Shown: piece by piece, positions 40,004 to 48,781 of the stretch
Position numbering within the stretch: the stretch's first letter is position 1
How the letters are laid out: each line of letters starts with the position of its first letter
Source: Pannonibacter indicus
GTDB taxonomy: Bacteria; Pseudomonadota; Alphaproteobacteria; Rhizobiales; Stappiaceae
DNA: 64,000 nucleotides
Assembly (NCBI RefSeq): GCF_001418225.1
Contig: NZ_LIPT01000014.1
Location: forward strand, 20,220-84,219
Reading direction: 5' to 3'
Translations under genes and position numbers: made by a program
The notes under the pieces: generated by a model
The model's input: only the letters and a program-made list of their open reading frames with translations
The model's database searches: none
What the model was told of the DNA's origin: nothing

Positions 40004-40444
40004 ATGCGCTACCTGCACACCATGGTCCGCGTGACCGATGTCGAAGCCTCTCTCGACTTCTATTGCAACAAGATGGGCATGACCGAGGTCCGCCGCATCG
40101 AGAACGAGGGCGGCCGTTTCACGCTGATCTTCCTCGCAGCCGCCGGCGACGTGGAAAGCGGCAAGGCCCATGCCGCCCCGCTGCTGGAGCTGACCTATAA
40201 CTGGGATCCGGAAACCTACACGGGCGGGCGCAACTTCGGCCACCTCGCCTATGAGGTGGACGACATCTATGCCTTCTGCGCCAGCCTGATGGACAAGGGC
40301 GTCACCATCAACCGGCCGCCGCGCGACGGCCGCATGGCCTTTGTCCGTTCCCCGGATGGCATTTCCATCGAACTTCTGCAGAAGGGTGCGGCCAAGGCAC
40401 CGGCAGAACCCTGGTCTTCCATGCCGAATACCGGCAGCTGGTAA
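40004..40444 (+). CDS. gloA: Lactoylglutathione lyase (glyoxalase I)
   Basis: 146 residues from the ATG at 40004 with TAAGGGA upstream. Metal ligands of GloA are in place: His in RYLHTMVRV, Glu in LLELTYNW, His in NFGHLAYEV and Glu in ISIELLQ. It isomerises the methylglyoxal-glutathione hemithioacetal to S-lactoylglutathione. The C-terminal extension of about 15 residues (ending PNTGSW) is normal for alphaproteobacteria. Divergent from the sirtuin gene; probably monocistronic. Confidence 0.93.
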   Translation: MRYLHTMVRVTDVEASLDFYCNKMGMTEVRRIENEGGRFTLIFLAAAGDVESGKAHAAPLLELTYNWDPETYTGGRNFGHLAYEVDDIYAFCASLMDKGVTINRPPRDGRMAFVRSPDGISIELLQKGAAKAPAEPWSSMPNTGSW

Positions 40445-40613
40445 CCTCTTTAACGGCAATCCGGGTCAGGTATCGGCACTGCCGGGCAGGAAATCATGGC
40501 CTGAAATCAAGGCTGTGGATATTTTGCCCGGCAAAAGGCGCGGATTTCCGCGCCTGCCACCCTCTTCCCGCAGCGCCTCGCCCGGACCTGTGGAAAAACA
40601 TGCAAATACCCTC

Positions 40614-40642
40614 TTGCAGCCTCCGGCCAATCTGCCTATAAG
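40614..40642 (+). promoter_or_regulatory. Promoter of tRNA-Glu
   Basis: TTGCAG (40614-40619) and TATAAG (40637-40642) spaced by 17 bp, 40 bp upstream of the tRNA 5' end. Confidence 0.65.
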
Positions 40643-40682
40643 CCTCCTCACACGACGCGGCCCACACGGGCCAGACAGTCAA

Positions 40683-40757
40683 GCGCCCATCGTCTAGCGG
40701 TCAGGACGTCGCCCTTTCACGGCGAAAACAGGGGTTCGATTCCCCTTGGGCGTACCA
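40683..40757 (+). tRNA. tRNA-Glu (anticodon TTC)
   Basis: 75 nt with encoded CCA. Acceptor GCGCCCA pairs with TGGGCGT, discriminator A. The D arm is GTCT...GGAC, the anticodon loop CTTTCAC lies on stem TCGCC/GGCGA, and the T arm is AGGGG-TTCGATT-CCCCT. Confidence 0.95.
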
Positions 40758-40785
40758 CTCTCTTTCCGGAGAGTGAAGGTATAAA

Positions 40786-40807
40786 AGGCGCTTCGGCGTC
40801 TTTTTTC
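40786..40807 (+). terminator. Terminator of tRNA-Glu
   Basis: AGGCGC-TTCG-GCGTCT stem (with one G-T pair) directly followed by a T-run (TTTTTTCG), 28 bp after the tRNA. Confidence 0.85.
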
Positions 40808-41028
40808 GTTTTAATCTCCCTGCTCTCTTCGCTGTCCTTTGGCTACGGCAGTTCCAGCACCGGCGGCTTTGCCATGCGCTGAATCCTGTCACTTGCAGGC
40901 GGGACCGGCCACACCAAAAAGCCGGTGTTAAGCGCTTGCCGCTTGCGGGCCTGCTGCCAGCCGTGGCAAAACTTCCTCAGAAAACCTGACGAACTGCCGG
41001 TTTCGCTTCCCTGCGAAAGGTCCTGAAG

Positions 41029-42597
41029 ATGCTTGCGCGCGCGCTCTCCTGTCTTCTTCTGATTCTGGCCGGCATAAGCCCGGCTTTGGCCAAGCGCGTG
41101 GCGCTGGTCATGGGCAACGGGGCCTATGTCCACACCGTCGCGCTTCCCAATCCGGCCAATGATGCGCGTGCCATGTCGGCCAAGCTCAAGGATCTCGGAT
41201 TCGAGGTGGTGGCAGGCTATGACCTCGACTATCAGGCCATGCGGCGCACCGTTGCTGACTTCGCAAAGGAAGCACGCGGCGCCGATGTGGCGCTGCTGTT
41301 CTATGCCGGACACGGCATGCAGGTGGGCGGCACCAATTATCTCATCCCTGTGGATGCGAAATTCGACGACGAAACGGCGCTGGATTTTGAAACCATCTCC
41401 GTGGACTTCGTGCTGCGGCAGATGTCCAATGACGTGAAGGTGCGGATGGTGTTTCTCGATGCCTGCCGAGACAACCCGCTTGCACGCACGCTGGCCCGGT
41501 CCATGAATCCCTCGCGTTCGGCCGGTGTCGGTGCCGGTCTCGCGGAACTGAAACTGCAGGATCAGGGCGGCGAAGGCTCCGTCATCGCCTTTGCCACCAG
41601 CCCCGGAGACGTGGCGCTGGACGGCACCGGCAGCAATTCGCCCTTCACCAGCGCCCTGCTGCGCCACATCGATGCGCCGGACACGCCGATCCAGACCGTG
41701 ATGACCCGTGTGACGGGGGACGTGTTCAAGGAAACCGGGCAGAAGCAGCGTCCCTGGGTCAATGCCTCGCTGATCGGCGAAGTCTATCTCAACCGCTCCG
41801 CCGCACCGGCCAATGCCACCACGGAAACGACCGTCTCGCAGGATGCTGCGGCCGTGGCCTCCGGTGCGGTGCCCGCCAGTGCCACCCTTGCCTGGGAGCG
41901 GGAGAAGGCGCTGTGGGATGCGGCCGCGGCTGGCGGAACGGTGGAGGACTACAACGTCTATCTGGCCGCCTATCCCAAAGGCAGCTTTGCCGATTTTGCC
42001 CGCAACCAGATCAAGCGCATCGAAGCGGCCATTGCCCCGGCTTCCGATGAGGTTGCAGCAGAAGACGGGACGGCAGATACGGGCGGCGAAGCAGCAACCA
42101 CGGACGGCGCCAGAACGCAGAAGGCCGTCGCGGCCAGCGCCCCCTCCGCATCAGCCGCGACGGACGGCGAAGCGTCCTGGTCCCGGTTCAAGCGCCGCGA
42201 AATCCAGCTGCGCCTGAATCTTGCCGGCTATGATTCGGGAACGCCGGACGGCGTCTTTGGCGCCCGCTCGCGCGCTGCCATTAAAGCGTGGCAAAGTTAC
42301 AACGAATATGAGCAAACCGGCAGCCTGTCCGCAGAGGAATATGAACTGCTGAAGGAGCAGACGCAGGCCGAGTTTCTGGCCGCAACGGCGCAGGAGCAGC
42401 GGCCGCAGCGCCAGTTCCAGCGCCCGCCGCAACAAGTGCAGCGCGGGACGACGGCCGATGGCTCCCCCATCTACGCGGCCGAGCCGGAGCACCTGCCGCC
42501 GGGAGGCGCTCCCGGGCATGATCCCTTGATTGATGCAGCCGGAGCAGCGCTTCTGGGCGGCGCCATTGGCGGCATTCTCAACGGCATCCGCCGCTGA
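41029..42597 (+). CDS. Secreted caspase-like (peptidase C14) protein with peptidoglycan-binding domain
   Basis: 522 residues. A signal peptide covers about 1-22 (ending GISPALA). The caspase p20 fold spans about residues 23-245. The catalytic dyad is visible as His in YAGHGMQVGG and Cys in FLDACRDNP, so it may be active, with Arg/Lys or Asp specificity unknown. A WE..KALWDAAAAGGTVEDYNVYLAAYP segment near 285 is a Sel1/TPR-like spacer found in similar proteins. A putative peptidoglycan-binding repeat (IQLRLNLAGYDSGTPDGVFG) lies near 395, followed by a Gln/Pro-rich stretch and a Gly/Ala-rich hydrophobic end. Monocistronic. Confidence 0.88.
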   Translation: MLARALSCLLLILAGISPALAKRVALVMGNGAYVHTVALPNPANDARAMSAKLKDLGFEVVAGYDLDYQAMRRTVADFAKEARGADVALLFYAGHGMQVGGTNYLIPVDAKFDDETALDFETISVDFVLRQMSNDVKVRMVFLDACRDNPLARTLARSMNPSRSAGVGAGLAELKLQDQGGEGSVIAFATSPGDVALDGTGSNSPFTSALLRHIDAPDTPIQTVMTRVTGDVFKETGQKQRPWVNASLIGEVYLNRSAAPANATTETTVSQDAAAVASGAVPASATLAWEREKALWDAAAAGGTVEDYNVYLAAYPKGSFADFARNQIKRIEAAIAPASDEVAAEDGTADTGGEAATTDGARTQKAVAASAPSASAATDGEASWSRFKRREIQLRLNLAGYDSGTPDGVFGARSRAAIKAWQSYNEYEQTGSLSAEEYELLKEQTQAEFLAATAQEQRPQRQFQRPPQQVQRGTTADGSPIYAAEPEHLPPGGAPGHDPLIDAAGAALLGGAIGGILNGIRR

Positions 42598-42715
42598 CCC
42601 CTGCCGGAACTGTCTCTGCCAAGGCGCTGAAATGCTAACGCATCACGCCTTGGAATTGCTCATGCGCCGCACGGGCTTGACCAATCCGGCATGGGTCAAG
42701 CTCATTGCGGATTGG

Positions 42716-43609
42716 TCACGCCACTTCGGTCAGCAGCAGCTCGAAGGTCACGCAGACCGGATTGCAGCCCTGCCGCAGGATGCCTGTGCTGATGGCCCCG
42801 TCCAGCCCCACAAGGGCAATGCCGAGGCATGTGCCTTCACCGCGCCGCCAAAAACCGGAGCGCACCAGCACTTCCGTAGCGTAGGACGAGACGGAGGTTC
42901 CGTCTTCATAATCTGCCCCCACCAGCGAGCCGATACCATGCACCGATACGGCGGCAAAGCCCGCCGCCTCGCAGGCCTCTGAGATCATGGTGCAGACATC
43001 CACATTGGGCCGGATGGTCAGCAGCAGGCCACGGGCGCTGCCCGCTCTTTCCCGCGCGGCTTCGCCGGGCGCAGGCGGCGCAGCCTCCGGCGCGAACAGC
43101 GGAAAGTTGGTCTCGGCATCATGCCGCGTCACCAGATGCGCGCCGGAAATGGCCAGCACATCCACCTCCACAGGCCCCGCCAGCCCCGCCTCGAAGGGCA
43201 GAAGATGCCCCATGGCCTCAGGCCTGCCTGCCGGGGTCCAGATGCCGTGGCAATGGAAAAAAGGCGCCCCATCCCTCTGCCCCAGATGCAGCCCGGCCCG
43301 GGAGATCCGGCTGCCCGGCCCGCCTTCATGCGTCGCGCTGTACCAGGCGGCGTGGCTGTCATCAGGGCTTGCAGCGGGGATCACGTAATTCATCCGCGCC
43401 ATGGCAACGTCTTCCAGGCAGGCATAGCCCGCCGCATAGCCGGCATCTGCAAAGGCGCGCGCGAGTGCCGCAAGGACCGTCTCTCCGGCAGCAGGTTCCA
43501 GCGTCAGCCTCAGCGGCCGCACCCGGCAGGGCACGGCTGCAAGGCGTTCCCGTGCCACTGGCCCCGGATGAACGATCTGGCGCATGGGTTTCGCCACACC
43601 TGTTCTCAT
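42716..43609 (-). CDS. Tandem PPC/DUF296-domain protein
   Basis: 297 residues from the ATG at 43609, which overlaps the SDR stop (ATGA). Two PPC (plants and prokaryotes conserved) halves are suggested: one begins LTLEPAAGETVLAALARAFAD near residue 35, the other RGLLLTIRPNVDVCTMISEACEA near 200. PPC proteins form trimers; prokaryotic single-domain members have unknown function, while plant relatives carry AT-hooks, absent here. It is the last gene of an IclR-linked acyl-CoA ligase/SDR operon, suggesting a metabolic rather than DNA-binding role. Confidence 0.75.
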   Translation of the reverse strand: MRTGVAKPMRQIVHPGPVARERLAAVPCRVRPLRLTLEPAAGETVLAALARAFADAGYAAGYACLEDVAMARMNYVIPAASPDDSHAAWYSATHEGGPGSRISRAGLHLGQRDGAPFFHCHGIWTPAGRPEAMGHLLPFEAGLAGPVEVDVLAISGAHLVTRHDAETNFPLFAPEAAPPAPGEAARERAGSARGLLLTIRPNVDVCTMISEACEAAGFAAVSVHGIGSLVGADYEDGTSVSSYATEVLVRSGFWRRGEGTCLGIALVGLDGAISTGILRQGCNPVCVTFELLLTEVA

Positions 43610-44364
43610 GCGGACAGCCCCGCCATGACGAAGCCGCCATCCACCGCCAGCACCTGGCCATTCACATAGGATGCCTCGTCCGAGAGGAGGAAGGCAACCG
43701 CGCTGGCCACTTCCTCCGGCTGGCCATAGCGGTGCAGCGGCACGCGCCTGTGCCATTGTTCGCGCACATCCGGCGTATGCACGGCCCGGGCCAGCGGCGT
43801 ATCGATCGGCCCGGGAGCCACCGCGTTCACCCGCACGCCGCAGGGGCCGAGTTCATTGGCCATCACCAGCGTCATCAGGTTCAGCCCGCCCTTGGACGCG
43901 CCATAGGCCGAGCGGCCCTTGTTGCCGCAGATGCCGGAGATGGAAGTGATGTTGACGATGGCGCCCGTTTCCTTGCGCTCCAGCCAGAGCCGCGCCGCAG
44001 TGCGGCAGACGATGAAACTGCCGGTGAGATTGATATCAACCACCTTGCGGAAGTCCTCGACGCTGGTCTCCACGGCCGGACGGTCAAAGCCGATGCCGGC
44101 GGAATTGACCACACCGGCAAGGCTGGTGGCGGCTGCGATCCGGCGCATGGCCGCTTCGACCGAAGTTTCATCCGCAACGTTACAGACCATACCGCGCTCT
44201 GCCGGAATCTCCAGTTCCGCGCAGGCGGCAGCCAGCGCCTCGGGCTTCAGGTCCAGAAGCCAGGGCTCGTAGCCGAGGCTCAGCAGCTTGTGTGCGGTTG
44301 CCAGACCGATGCCGGACGCACCGCCGGTGATGGCTACAGCCTTGGCCTTGCCTTGATCGCTCAT
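43606..44364 (-). CDS. Short-chain dehydrogenase/reductase
   Basis: 252 residues, classical SDR. The cofactor motif TGGASGIGLA is at the N-terminus, the NNAG equivalent is VNSAGIG, and the catalytic set is Ser (ITSISG) and Tyr-x-x-x-Lys (YGASK). The ribosome site GGGAGGA precedes the ATG. It lies between an acyl-CoA ligase gene and a PPC gene in one minus-strand operon; a hydroxyacyl or alcohol oxidation step is likely, but the substrate is unknown. Confidence 0.9.
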   Translation of the reverse strand: MSDQGKAKAVAITGGASGIGLATAHKLLSLGYEPWLLDLKPEALAAACAELEIPAERGMVCNVADETSVEAAMRRIAAATSLAGVVNSAGIGFDRPAVETSVEDFRKVVDINLTGSFIVCRTAARLWLERKETGAIVNITSISGICGNKGRSAYGASKGGLNLMTLVMANELGPCGVRVNAVAPGPIDTPLARAVHTPDVREQWHRRVPLHRYGQPEEVASAVAFLLSDEASYVNGQVLAVDGGFVMAGLSA

Positions 44365-44390
44365 CCCAGTTCCTCCCTTGTCCGTCCCGC

Positions 44391-46028
44391 TCAGGCTCCG
44401 GCATCCAGCGCGGGGATTTCACCCCGGCGCTGAAGTTCCTCCCGGATCATCTTCTTGGTGATCTTGCCATAGGCCGACTTGGGCATAGCCTCCCAGAAAA
44501 CGGTGATTTTCGGCAGCTTGTAGCGGGCGACCTTGCCGTCCAGCCAGCCACGCAGATCAATGGCCGAAGGGTCGGCACCCGGCCGCGCCACGCAGACCGC
44601 AACGCCCGCCTCGCCCCACACCGGATCGGGAATGCCCAGCACGGCCGTCTCGGTGATGTCCGGATGCAGGAGGATCTTCTCCTCGATCTCGCGCGGATAG
44701 ATGTTGGAGCCGCCGGAAATATACATGTCCGAGGAACGGCCGGTAATGTAGACAAAGCCTTGCTCATCCATGTGGCCAAGGTCACCGGTGCGGAACCAGC
44801 CATTGCGGAAGGCCTTGGCATTGGCTTCCGGGTTGTTGAAATAGCCTGCGAAAACAGCCGGCCCGATGACGCAGATCTCTCCCGTCGCGCCCGGCGCCAC
44901 CGGCTCGCCGTTCTCGTCCTGGATTTCCACCTGCATGCCGGTGCGCTCGAAACCGCAGGTGCCGATGCGCGCGTCAGGGCCATCCTCCAGCACATGCAGG
45001 GCGGGCGGCAGAACGGTGATGTTGCCGGTCACCTCGCCGAGGCCGAAATATTGCACGATCACCTTGCCGAGCTTTTCCAGTGCCCGTTTCTGGTCCGCCC
45101 GGTACATGGGCGCCCCGGCATAGATGACATAGCGCAGGCTGGAATGGTCGTACTGGTCCGCCGAAGGGTCTTCCGCCAGCATCTTCAGGATGGTCGGCAC
45201 TGTGAAGGCATTGGTCACCTTCCAACGCTCCACCAGCGCCCAGATGCCCGGCACGTCGAGCTTTTCGGAAGCAGGCAGGATCGTCTTGGCGCCATGGGCC
45301 ACTTGCGTCAGCTGATGCACGCCTGCCCCATGCGACAGCGGCGCAACGACGATGGAGGCATCCTCCGGCCCCGTCCCCGGCATCAGGTCGCACAGGTGAT
45401 TGGTGATGACGAAAGCCATCTGGCCATGGGTGAGGATCGCCGCCTTCGGCCGTCCGGTGGTGCCGGAGGTGAAGAAGAACCAGCAAGGATCATCGCGGAA
45501 CACCGGCACGGGCGCCTGTTTGCGGCCCATGTTGCGCGCGGTGATGGCATCATAATCCTCGGCAAACTCCGCTGCGCCGATGGAGATGACAAAGCTGAGT
45601 GAAGCTGCTTCCGCCCGGCAGGCGGCGGCGTGGGCGGGAAACTGCGCGCCGCAGATCATGCCCTTGGCGCCGCTGGCCGCTGCCAGATAGGCCACCTCCT
45701 CCGGTGACTGGCGGAAATTGGCCGGAACCCAGACGGCACCGGCCCGGAAGCAGGCGAACATGGATTCGAACATCTGGTTGCAGTTGGCCGACTGGATCAG
45801 TACCCGGTCGCCCTTGCGAACGCCGAATTCATGCACCAGCGCATGGGCCATGGCCTCTGCGCGGGCCTCCATCTCCGCCCACGTCCAGTGCTGCTCTCCC
45901 CAGACAAAGCCGATGGCACCGGGATGGCGGCGGGCGGCCTGGGTGAGGAACTGGCTGAGGTTCATCACCCGCGTGGTGGCGGGCGCCACCCCGGCCGAAA
46001 GATCCTGCATCTGGCTTGTTCCGGTCAC
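44391..46028 (-). CDS. Acyl-CoA synthetase / AMP-dependent ligase
   Basis: 545 residues from a GTG at 46028 with GGGAGG 10 bp upstream; an ATG at 46010 is an alternative. ANL-family motifs are complete: FFTSGTTGRPKAAILTHG (P-loop), FGLGEVTG, GWFRTGDLGHMDEQG and the catalytic Lys region KSAYGKITK near the C-terminus. It activates a carboxylic acid to its CoA thioester via an acyl-AMP. It sits 62 bp after an IclR gene and 26 bp before an SDR gene. With the divergent TRAP transporter, a fatty, aromatic or other carboxylate catabolic route is suggested. Confidence 0.92.
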   Translation of the reverse strand: MTGTSQMQDLSAGVAPATTRVMNLSQFLTQAARRHPGAIGFVWGEQHWTWAEMEARAEAMAHALVHEFGVRKGDRVLIQSANCNQMFESMFACFRAGAVWVPANFRQSPEEVAYLAAASGAKGMICGAQFPAHAAACRAEAASLSFVISIGAAEFAEDYDAITARNMGRKQAPVPVFRDDPCWFFFTSGTTGRPKAAILTHGQMAFVITNHLCDLMPGTGPEDASIVVAPLSHGAGVHQLTQVAHGAKTILPASEKLDVPGIWALVERWKVTNAFTVPTILKMLAEDPSADQYDHSSLRYVIYAGAPMYRADQKRALEKLGKVIVQYFGLGEVTGNITVLPPALHVLEDGPDARIGTCGFERTGMQVEIQDENGEPVAPGATGEICVIGPAVFAGYFNNPEANAKAFRNGWFRTGDLGHMDEQGFVYITGRSSDMYISGGSNIYPREIEEKILLHPDITETAVLGIPDPVWGEAGVAVCVARPGADPSAIDLRGWLDGKVARYKLPKITVFWEAMPKSAYGKITKKMIREELQRRGEIPALDAGA

Positions 46029-46090
46029 TTGCGCTTGTCCTCCCAAACAACGAATTGCGTGCCCGCCTCTCCTCAAGGCGGGCGAAAAGT

Positions 46091-46900
46091 TCAGGCGCTT
46101 ATGGCCCTCGCTGCGGCCTTCTGCTCCCGGCAGGCGAACATGGCAGCGAGTTTTTCCTCCACCCGCAACACTTCCTCATGCAGATATCCGGCCAGTTCCT
46201 GCTGGCGCGGCTCCTGCATGCGGCTGTCGATGGCCGCAATGCTTAATGCGCCGATTACCTGCCCGTCCGGGTGGCGCAGGGCAGCGCCGATACCCCAGGA
46301 ATTGGCAAAGATCAGACCCGGATTGAGCGAAAAGCCGTGCTTGCGCGTCTCCTCCACCCGCTCAAGAATCCGCTCCGGCGGCAAGGCCGGATAGCGCTCG
46401 GCAAGGATCTGGGCATTCTCGGCCAGCACCTGCGCCACCTCCTCATCCGGCAGCGCGGCGAGCATGGCCAGCGACCCGGCCCCCACGCCAAGGGGATGCT
46501 CCTGCCCCGCCAGCAGCGCATGGGTGCGCACCGGATAGGCGCCCTCCTCCCGGTGCAGGCACACGGAAAAAAGCCCGCGCCGCAGCGACACGAAACTCGT
46601 GTCCTCCGAGCGGCGGGACAGGCGCCGCAGGCTCTCCAGGCAGATTTCCACCAGACTGAACCGCCGCGCCGCCATGATGCCCAGCACATAGGCCTCCGCA
46701 CCCGGATAGTAGCGGCGCGTGACCGGGTCCTGCTCGACAAGACCGGCACGGATCAGCGCCAGCAACAGGCGGCGCACCGTCGGCTTGTTGAGGCCGCTTT
46801 CCTCGACAAGCACGGACAGCGGAGCACCCGCTGCCGCATGCCGCCCCACCCTCGACAGAAGCGACAGGGCGCGATCGACGCTCTGGGAGCCATTCAGCAT
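46091..46900 (-). CDS. IclR-family transcriptional regulator
   Basis: 269 residues. The N-terminal winged helix (about 5-70) has the IclR pattern QSVDRALSLLSRV ... GLNKPTVRRLLLALIRAGLVEQ. The C-terminal effector domain has the family motif FVSLRRGLFSVCLHREEGAYPVR and ANSWGIGAALRHPDGQVIGALS. It is the first gene of the ligase/SDR/PPC operon and divergent from the second TRAP operon, with 270 bp between them. It probably controls both; a palindrome in the gap is a candidate site. Confidence 0.93.
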   Translation of the reverse strand: MLNGSQSVDRALSLLSRVGRHAAAGAPLSVLVEESGLNKPTVRRLLLALIRAGLVEQDPVTRRYYPGAEAYVLGIMAARRFSLVEICLESLRRLSRRSEDTSFVSLRRGLFSVCLHREEGAYPVRTHALLAGQEHPLGVGAGSLAMLAALPDEEVAQVLAENAQILAERYPALPPERILERVEETRKHGFSLNPGLIFANSWGIGAALRHPDGQVIGALSIAAIDSRMQEPRQQELAGYLHEEVLRVEEKLAAMFACREQKAAARAISA

Positions 46901-47036
46901 CTGGAGGTTGCCATCAAGTGGTTCATATTACGGACCTTAAATCCGGCCTTTCTGCATCATCACAAAAGCCAGCTTATTTCTTCTTGCTCAAGAGCCGCAA
47001 GAGGCTATTGTCATGGAACGGATTGGACTTGCAGAT

Positions 47037-47053
47037 GGTCCACATCATGGACC
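47037..47053. promoter_or_regulatory. Candidate IclR operator
   Basis: GGTCCA-N5-TGGACC, perfect 6-bp arms, 118 bp upstream of the second dctP start and in the divergent gap with iclR. The GGTCCA/TGGACC type of sequence is reasonable for an IclR-family dimer site. Confidence 0.5.
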
Positions 47054-47170
47054 CTTTGGCGGCGCGGGAGGGAAACAGCAACGCCAGAAGGACCGGATAA
47101 AGCTGCAGGTAGCATGACGGCACGCTTACGGAACGAACACTGCCGGGCGGCAAAAAGTGGAGGAGAGACA

Positions 47171-48175
47171 ATGAAGTTCGAGAAGCTGAACCGGCTCGCG
47201 CTGACGGCCACCGTTGCCCTTGCGGCGCTCATGGGCACTGCCTCGGCAGAAACCCTGCGCCTGTCACACAATACGGGCGATGCCACCACCTGGCATAAGG
47301 GCGCGGAAAGGTTCAACGAGCTGCTCAGTGCCGCGACCGGTGGCGCCTATGACGTCAAGGTGTTCCCGAATGCGTCCCTTTCGGGCGGCGACCAGATGAA
47401 ACAGGCGGAGATGGTCAGCCGCGGCTTCCTCGATTTCGTCGTCACCTCGGCCATCAACGTGACGCCGCTGGTGCCGGAAATGGCGGTCTTCTCGCTCCCC
47501 TATCTCTATTCGGGCTATGAAGCCGTCGATGCGACCACGGACGGCGCACCGGGCGAGAAGATGAAGGAAATCATGGCCACCCACGATATCATCGTGCTGG
47601 CCTGGGGCGAAAATGGCTTCCGCGAAGTCACCAACAACGTGCGGCCCATCAAGTCTCCCGAAGACATGAAGGGCCTGAAGATGCGCGTTGCAGGCCCGAT
47701 GTATATCGACGTCATGAACGCCCTAGGCGCCAACCCGCAGCAGATGCAGTGGACCGAGACCTTTACCGCGCTGCAGCAGGGCGTCGTGGACGGACAGGAA
47801 AACCCGATCGGCGCCGTGATCATTCCCCAGCGCGTCTATGAGGTGCAGAAGTACCTCACCACCTGGCACTATTCCTATGACCCGGTCTTCCTTGGTATCA
47901 GCCGCAAGCGCTGGGAGAGCTTCGATGATGCCACCAAGGCCAAGGTCCAGCAGGCCGCCAGCGAAGCCATGGCCTATCAGAAGGACATCACCCGTCAGGC
48001 GACCGCCAGCGGCATCGAGCTGCTGAAGGAAAAGGGCATGGAAATCTACGAGCCCACGGCCGAGGAACTCCAGTCCTTCCGTGATGCCACGAAGCCGGCC
48101 TTCGACAAGTGGTCGGAAAAAGTCGGCCCCGAGCTGGTGAAGACCTTCACGGACACCATCGCAGCCAAGCAGTAG
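47171..48175 (+). CDS. dctP: TRAP transporter periplasmic solute-binding protein (second system)
   Basis: 334 residues from the ATG at 47171 with GGAGGAGAG upstream. A Sec signal peptide covers about 1-26 (ending GTASA). DctP motifs: MKGLKMRVAGPMYID near residue 165, with the ligand-binding Arg, and ALQQGVVDGQENP near 205. It resembles the carboxylate/alpha-keto acid binding branch. It heads a dctPQM operon divergent from the IclR-ligase operon, so substrate and pathway are probably linked. Confidence 0.92.
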   Translation: MKFEKLNRLALTATVALAALMGTASAETLRLSHNTGDATTWHKGAERFNELLSAATGGAYDVKVFPNASLSGGDQMKQAEMVSRGFLDFVVTSAINVTPLVPEMAVFSLPYLYSGYEAVDATTDGAPGEKMKEIMATHDIIVLAWGENGFREVTNNVRPIKSPEDMKGLKMRVAGPMYIDVMNALGANPQQMQWTETFTALQQGVVDGQENPIGAVIIPQRVYEVQKYLTTWHYSYDPVFLGISRKRWESFDDATKAKVQQAASEAMAYQKDITRQATASGIELLKEKGMEIYEPTAEELQSFRDATKPAFDKWSEKVGPELVKTFTDTIAAKQ

Positions 48176-48189
48176 GCAGTCCGTGCGGT

Positions 48190-48212
48190 GCGTCTGCCCT
48201 TTTGGCAGGCGC
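48190..48212 (+). promoter_or_regulatory. Intercistronic hairpin after dctP (second system)
   Basis: GCGTCTGCC-N5-GGCAGGCGC, 8 Watson-Crick pairs plus one G-T pair, 14 bp after the dctP stop and 84 bp before dctQ. No U-run; likely an mRNA stabiliser or attenuator favouring binding-protein synthesis. Confidence 0.55.
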
Positions 48213-48295
48213 GCCGCTCCCCTCGCCTTGTGTCTGATCCCTGATCCGCCGGGCCAGCCCGGAGATCCGGTCTGCCAGCCGTGGAGCCTGTCCGC

Positions 48296-48781
48296 ATGTC
48301 CTTCCTGCTGCGTGAGGCAGAAAAATTCATCTGCGCCGTCATCTTTGCCGGCATGACATTGCTTGGCTTCGTCAATGTGGTGGTGCGCTACGCCACCAGC
48401 TATTCCCTCGCCTCGACGGAAGAGATCCTGACGAACGGCTTCCTGCTGCTGACGGTGTTCGGCGCAGCCGTTGCGGCACGCAAGGGCGAGCATCTGGCCG
48501 TCACCCTGATCTACGAACTGGTGCCGCAGCCGATGCGCAAGGCGATGCTGATCTTCGCCACGGTCATGTCCGCCGTACTGCTGGCTCTCTCTGCAAAATA
48601 CACATACGATCTCGTCCAGAGCCAGATGAAGAGCGGCGTGCGGTCCTACGCGCTGCAGATCCCGGCCTGGTATTACAGTTTCGCCCTGCCGATAGGCTTT
48701 GCCCTCATTCTGCTGCGCCACCTCCAGTACAGCCTGGACTGCTGGCGCACACTTCGTGCGGAAGGAAAAGCCCATGCTTGA
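48296..48781 (+). CDS. dctQ: TRAP transporter small permease (second system)
   Basis: 161 residues from the ATG at 48296 with GGAG 9 bp upstream. Four hydrophobic helices and the family signature YSLASTEEILTNGFLLLTVF are present, with an Arg/Lys-rich loop (ARKGEHLAVT) after the second helix. Its stop overlaps the dctM start by 8 bp, implying coupling. Confidence 0.9.
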   Translation: MSFLLREAEKFICAVIFAGMTLLGFVNVVVRYATSYSLASTEEILTNGFLLLTVFGAAVAARKGEHLAVTLIYELVPQPMRKAMLIFATVMSAVLLALSAKYTYDLVQSQMKSGVRSYALQIPAWYYSFALPIGFALILLRHLQYSLDCWRTLRAEGKAHA

